A stretch of 46,237 bases of DNA from Chloromonas sp. AAM2 (taxonomy: Eukaryota > Chlorophyta > Chlorophyceae > Chlamydomonadales > Chlamydomonadaceae): NCBI GenBank assembly GCA_004335635.1, contig QAXH01000482.1:7726-53962 (forward strand), written 5' to 3'. Below the pieces are notes generated by a model. That model was not told the DNA's origin and ran no database searches. It worked only from the letters and a program-made list of their open reading frames with translations. This document shows positions 43,501-46,237 of the stretch, piece after piece (the stretch's first letter is position 1; each line of letters opens with the position of its first letter). The position numbers and the translations under genes are program-made.

Positions 43501-46237
43501 TCATCTGGCCAGGGCTGCACTCAATTCCATGCGCTCCGTGACCGCCTGCCCGATGCGCTCCACCATCAGGGCCTGACGGGCGGCAGGGCTGCCGGCAGCC
43601 TCCCACTCCTGCAGCGAGCAGCAGACCACACAAATCACACACAACACTGTGCGTGCGTGTGTGTCGGGGGGTGGGGTGGGGGGATGCCACTGGAGCGCTG
43701 CCTCACACCACAACATTTCATAGAGTGCACCAAACCACACAAATGGGTGAACCACAGCCTACACAAGCGCGCGAAAGGTGCGTGTACTTGTCAGAGAGTG
43801 CAGTCACGGGCGCACGAAGCGTCAACACCCGCCAGTCTCCCTGCCTTGCACTGGGTCACCTCCCTTTGCCAGTCACCAGCCCTGCCACCTCCCTTTGCCA
43901 GTCACCAGCCCTGCCACCTCCCTTTGCCAGTCACCAGCCCTGCCATCTCAATCTAGTACCGCGCCACACCGCGGTGCCCACACTTCCTTCACCTGCGTGC
44001 TGATAGCCACCAGCGCCCACCCCAGTGCCTTCAGGTGTCGGCGCTTCATGGCGGTGGGCCCCAGCACCCAGGGCGGGGCGGCGCCCCGGGGCCCGGGGGT
44101 GCGGCTGAAGTGCGAGGGGCCGTCCGCCTCGATGGCCACACGCAGACGGGGCAGGCTCACGTCTATGGCGTATCCTGCATACAACACAGTGGGTCCAGGT
44201 GTGAAAGGCAAGTGCAACACGTGAAATGCAGAATCCGGCAGTTCTGAGCCGCAATGTGATAGGCACCTGTGAGACAGCAAGAGCCTAACCTGTTGTTCAC
44301 AATAACGGGTCAGCAATGTCTTGCATTTTGTGGTACCATGGTGAAACGCACGCAGTTGTGTGCAGTGGCTTTGTGGAATAGAAAGTGAGCGAAGATGTGA
44401 CCAGCAGGCAGAAACTAACCCAGGGGAAGGATGAATACTTGCTTACAGAGCCCAGGCGCTCCATCAGATGTGGCTGATGCTTGACCTGACTGTTACTGCA
44501 CCTGTGCCCTGCTCAAGTTCATTGTGACAATGGGCTGCAACAGACCTGTGAAATGACAGCGACTCGCCATGCACGCCCGTCCGACCAGCACCCCACATGC
44601 ACTCACCACTGGTCACATCCTCAACCACATGCATGTGTCGCAGCGCCACCACGGCATTGGCCATCTGCCTCTGCGCCGCGCTGTGCCCCGCACTGCCCCC
44701 GGCCCGCCCGCCCGCCTGTACTGCCATGCTCCCCGCCGCAAACGCCGCATGAGCGGCCCTCAACGCCCGCTCCACCCTCACCCTGTCCACCTGCCCGTGC
44801 TCCTCTTCCTCGCCCGCTGCACAGACGACCTCTGTTGCTGCCTTGATGCACGCTGCCACTGCGTCCTGCCCCTGTTCCAGCACATGCCCCGGACCGCCTG
44901 CCAGACTGCCATCGGGCGCAGTTGCCAGCGTGCCTGGCGGTGGCGCGGGCGTCTCAGCGTGTGTACTGGGGGCGCTGGGCGTGTCGCTGGGGCTACAGTG
45001 CGGGTCCAACCAGACGGCCATGGCCACCTACACAACATGTGTGCAGGTGCAAAGTCAGTTACCTTCAGCCAAGCTGTGTCTGTTGTCCCCTGAGTGTCAT
45101 ACCGGGTTCCACTGGCATCGATAATCACAAGGGGCCCGTCTCCCCCTTGCAAGTCGATAGACAAGCAGGAGGTAGAAGGCCAGCGAACACCAAGATCATC
45201 ATGGACTTTCCAAACACGTGTGTCACACATTGGGAGTGTGAACCACACCCGGAGTGTGACCCACACCCACCTGCCACACTTGAGTGAGCGTCACACTCCC
45301 CGCCCCCGTCACACCCTCCTTCCCTCTGCCCAAGAGGCAGCGCCAGGCGGTGAGGAAGGCAGGGTGTGCGGTCTGTCTAAGCACGGCGAGGGACCAACAG
45401 CACGTGGCCAACTGGGGGTTGGAGAAGGAAGCAAGGTCACCGCCTGAACCAACACCACAGCATACGCAGGCATCTCAACTGCATTCAAGCAACCAAAGGT
45501 TAACCGCAACAGTTGGACAGTTGGACAGTTGGACAGTTGGACAGTTGGACAGTCCACATGCCGTTCCCTGCTCAACGCCTGCCCTTCCCTGCCTCAGCCC
45601 TTGCCTACCCCTCCTGTGCACTGCCTTTACCCGCCCTTCTTTTGGAATACAAACACTCACACAACTGAAGATCCATTCCTTGCATGAACCGCCCCGCGCC
45701 TCATGCTGTCCCTTGCCTCGACTTGTGCCGGCCCCTTGGCCCCAGACCCCCGCCGCACCTTGACTGCCTTGCTTCCACCCCCAGTCAGGCGCCAGGCCCT
45801 TCAGGAGGCCCTCAGGCTGTGAGTTGAGTGTGGCGAAGCTCCACAGCAGGCGGGTGCTCTCCTCGGGGTGCAGCCGGCACAGGCCGCCGGCCTGAGGCAT
45901 GGCAGGCAGGGAGGGCAACCCAGGCATGGCAGTCACGTTACTGGTGTGAGTGAATTCAATGGAACTGGGTACTAGGGCGAACACGTCTGTGACCTGAAGA
46001 ATAATCAACCACGCAAACTATCTTACTTTGTGCATTGACTTTCTGCACTCTCAGGGACATCAATATCTGGGTGCTGCTTTGCCTGGTGTGTTTGCGTGTC
46101 GTGCGATTCCAACCACCCCGCAGACATGTTCCCGCATAGGTCCACCGCACCAAAAACCTTTCCATCACTGCCTCCCAAGTACCGCTCAGTCCTGTGCCAG
46201 TTGGTCAGCCCGTCGCACCTGTGCACACCCCGCATCC
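43501..46237 (-). CDS. OPR/RAP-domain protein, 3' part (gene continues past the right edge)
   Basis: Exons read from the right: 45993-45661 (its 3' end is uncertain), 45411-45271, 45027-44607, 44174-43993, 43608-43501. The C-terminus is a RAP domain: GYAIDVSLPRLRVAIEADGP, SHF, LGPTAMKRRHLKALGWALVA, then EWEAAGS and a helix ending ELSAALAR. Upstream exons carry helical repeat signatures, STRLLWSFATLNSQPEGLL and LATCCWSLAVLRQTAHPAFL, then LTQVWQ, as in octotricopeptide/FASTK-type proteins. In Chlamydomonas such OPR-RAP proteins act on RNA in chloroplasts or mitochondria. That role is inferred here. About 394 residues are visible. The start and targeting peptide lie outside the window. The 44607-45027 exon includes an Ala/Gly-rich insertion. 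Confidence 0.8.
43857..43946. repeat. 29-bp tandem repeat in the last intron of the RAP gene
   Basis: Three copies of CACCTCCCTTTGCCAGTCAC plus CAGCCCTGC lie between the RAP exon and the terminal exon. Confidence 0.9.
45508..45554. repeat. 8-bp tandem repeat (ACAGTTGG) in a RAP-gene intron
   Basis: Five full ACAGTTGG units and a partial one lie between the two helical-repeat exons. Confidence 0.92.

Noticed and set aside
43252..43956. 234-residue plus-strand frame
   Set aside because: It is antisense to the terminal RAP exon and runs into a 29-bp tandem repeat; the composition is not protein-like.

Overview
The window is nuclear DNA from a eukaryote, almost certainly a volvocalean (chlamydomonadalean) green alga. 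Genes are broken into many short exons with GT-AG introns. The proteins are alga- or plant-like: an RPD3-type histone deacetylase, a plant-PGR/TMEM19-like membrane protein, a transmembrane receptor-kinase-like TKL kinase with an HGD catalytic loop, and an OPR/RAP-type organelle RNA-binding protein. Introns are packed with private minisatellites. Short TTAGGG-type interstitial repeats and many minisatellites would suit a Haematococcus-like genome, but the genus is only an inference.

Layout. 1-2494: intergenic or 3' flank with copies of a dispersed inverted-repeat family. 2495-7864 (-): class I histone deacetylase, 14 exons, rebuilt completely. 7865-9258: intergenic, repeat-bearing. 9259-11086 (-): TMEM19/DUF92-like protein, 5 exons, divergent from 11390-14208 (+): a SLOG/LOG-like Rossmann protein, 6 exons; they share a 303-bp promoter. 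The second gene holds a 257-base assembly gap inside an intronic minisatellite. 14209-16894: no convincing gene. 16895-21838 (-): four-transmembrane protein of unknown family with tetraspanin-like layout, 11 exons. 21839-24182: no convincing gene. 24183-25021 (-): small unknown gene. 25022-28181: intergenic with repeats. 28182-37911 (-): 16-exon, 1188-residue membrane kinase with a large ectodomain. 37912-38871: intergenic. 38872-41411 (+): decayed Crinkler/RHS-like P-loop gene. 41412-43500: repeats and an orphan JmjC-like exon. 43501 to the right edge (-): 3' part of an OPR/RAP-domain gene that runs out of the window.

Exon models were made by hand: each junction has GT (one GC) and AG, and reading phase is kept across it. 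For the deacetylase, TMEM19-like, SLOG, four-TM and kinase genes every junction is phase-consistent from ATG to stop. No transcript evidence was available. The genes are not a pathway or operon; they are independent nuclear genes. The least explained items are the four-TM protein, the kinase ectodomain, the small unknown gene at 24183-25021 and the dispersed inverted-repeat family.
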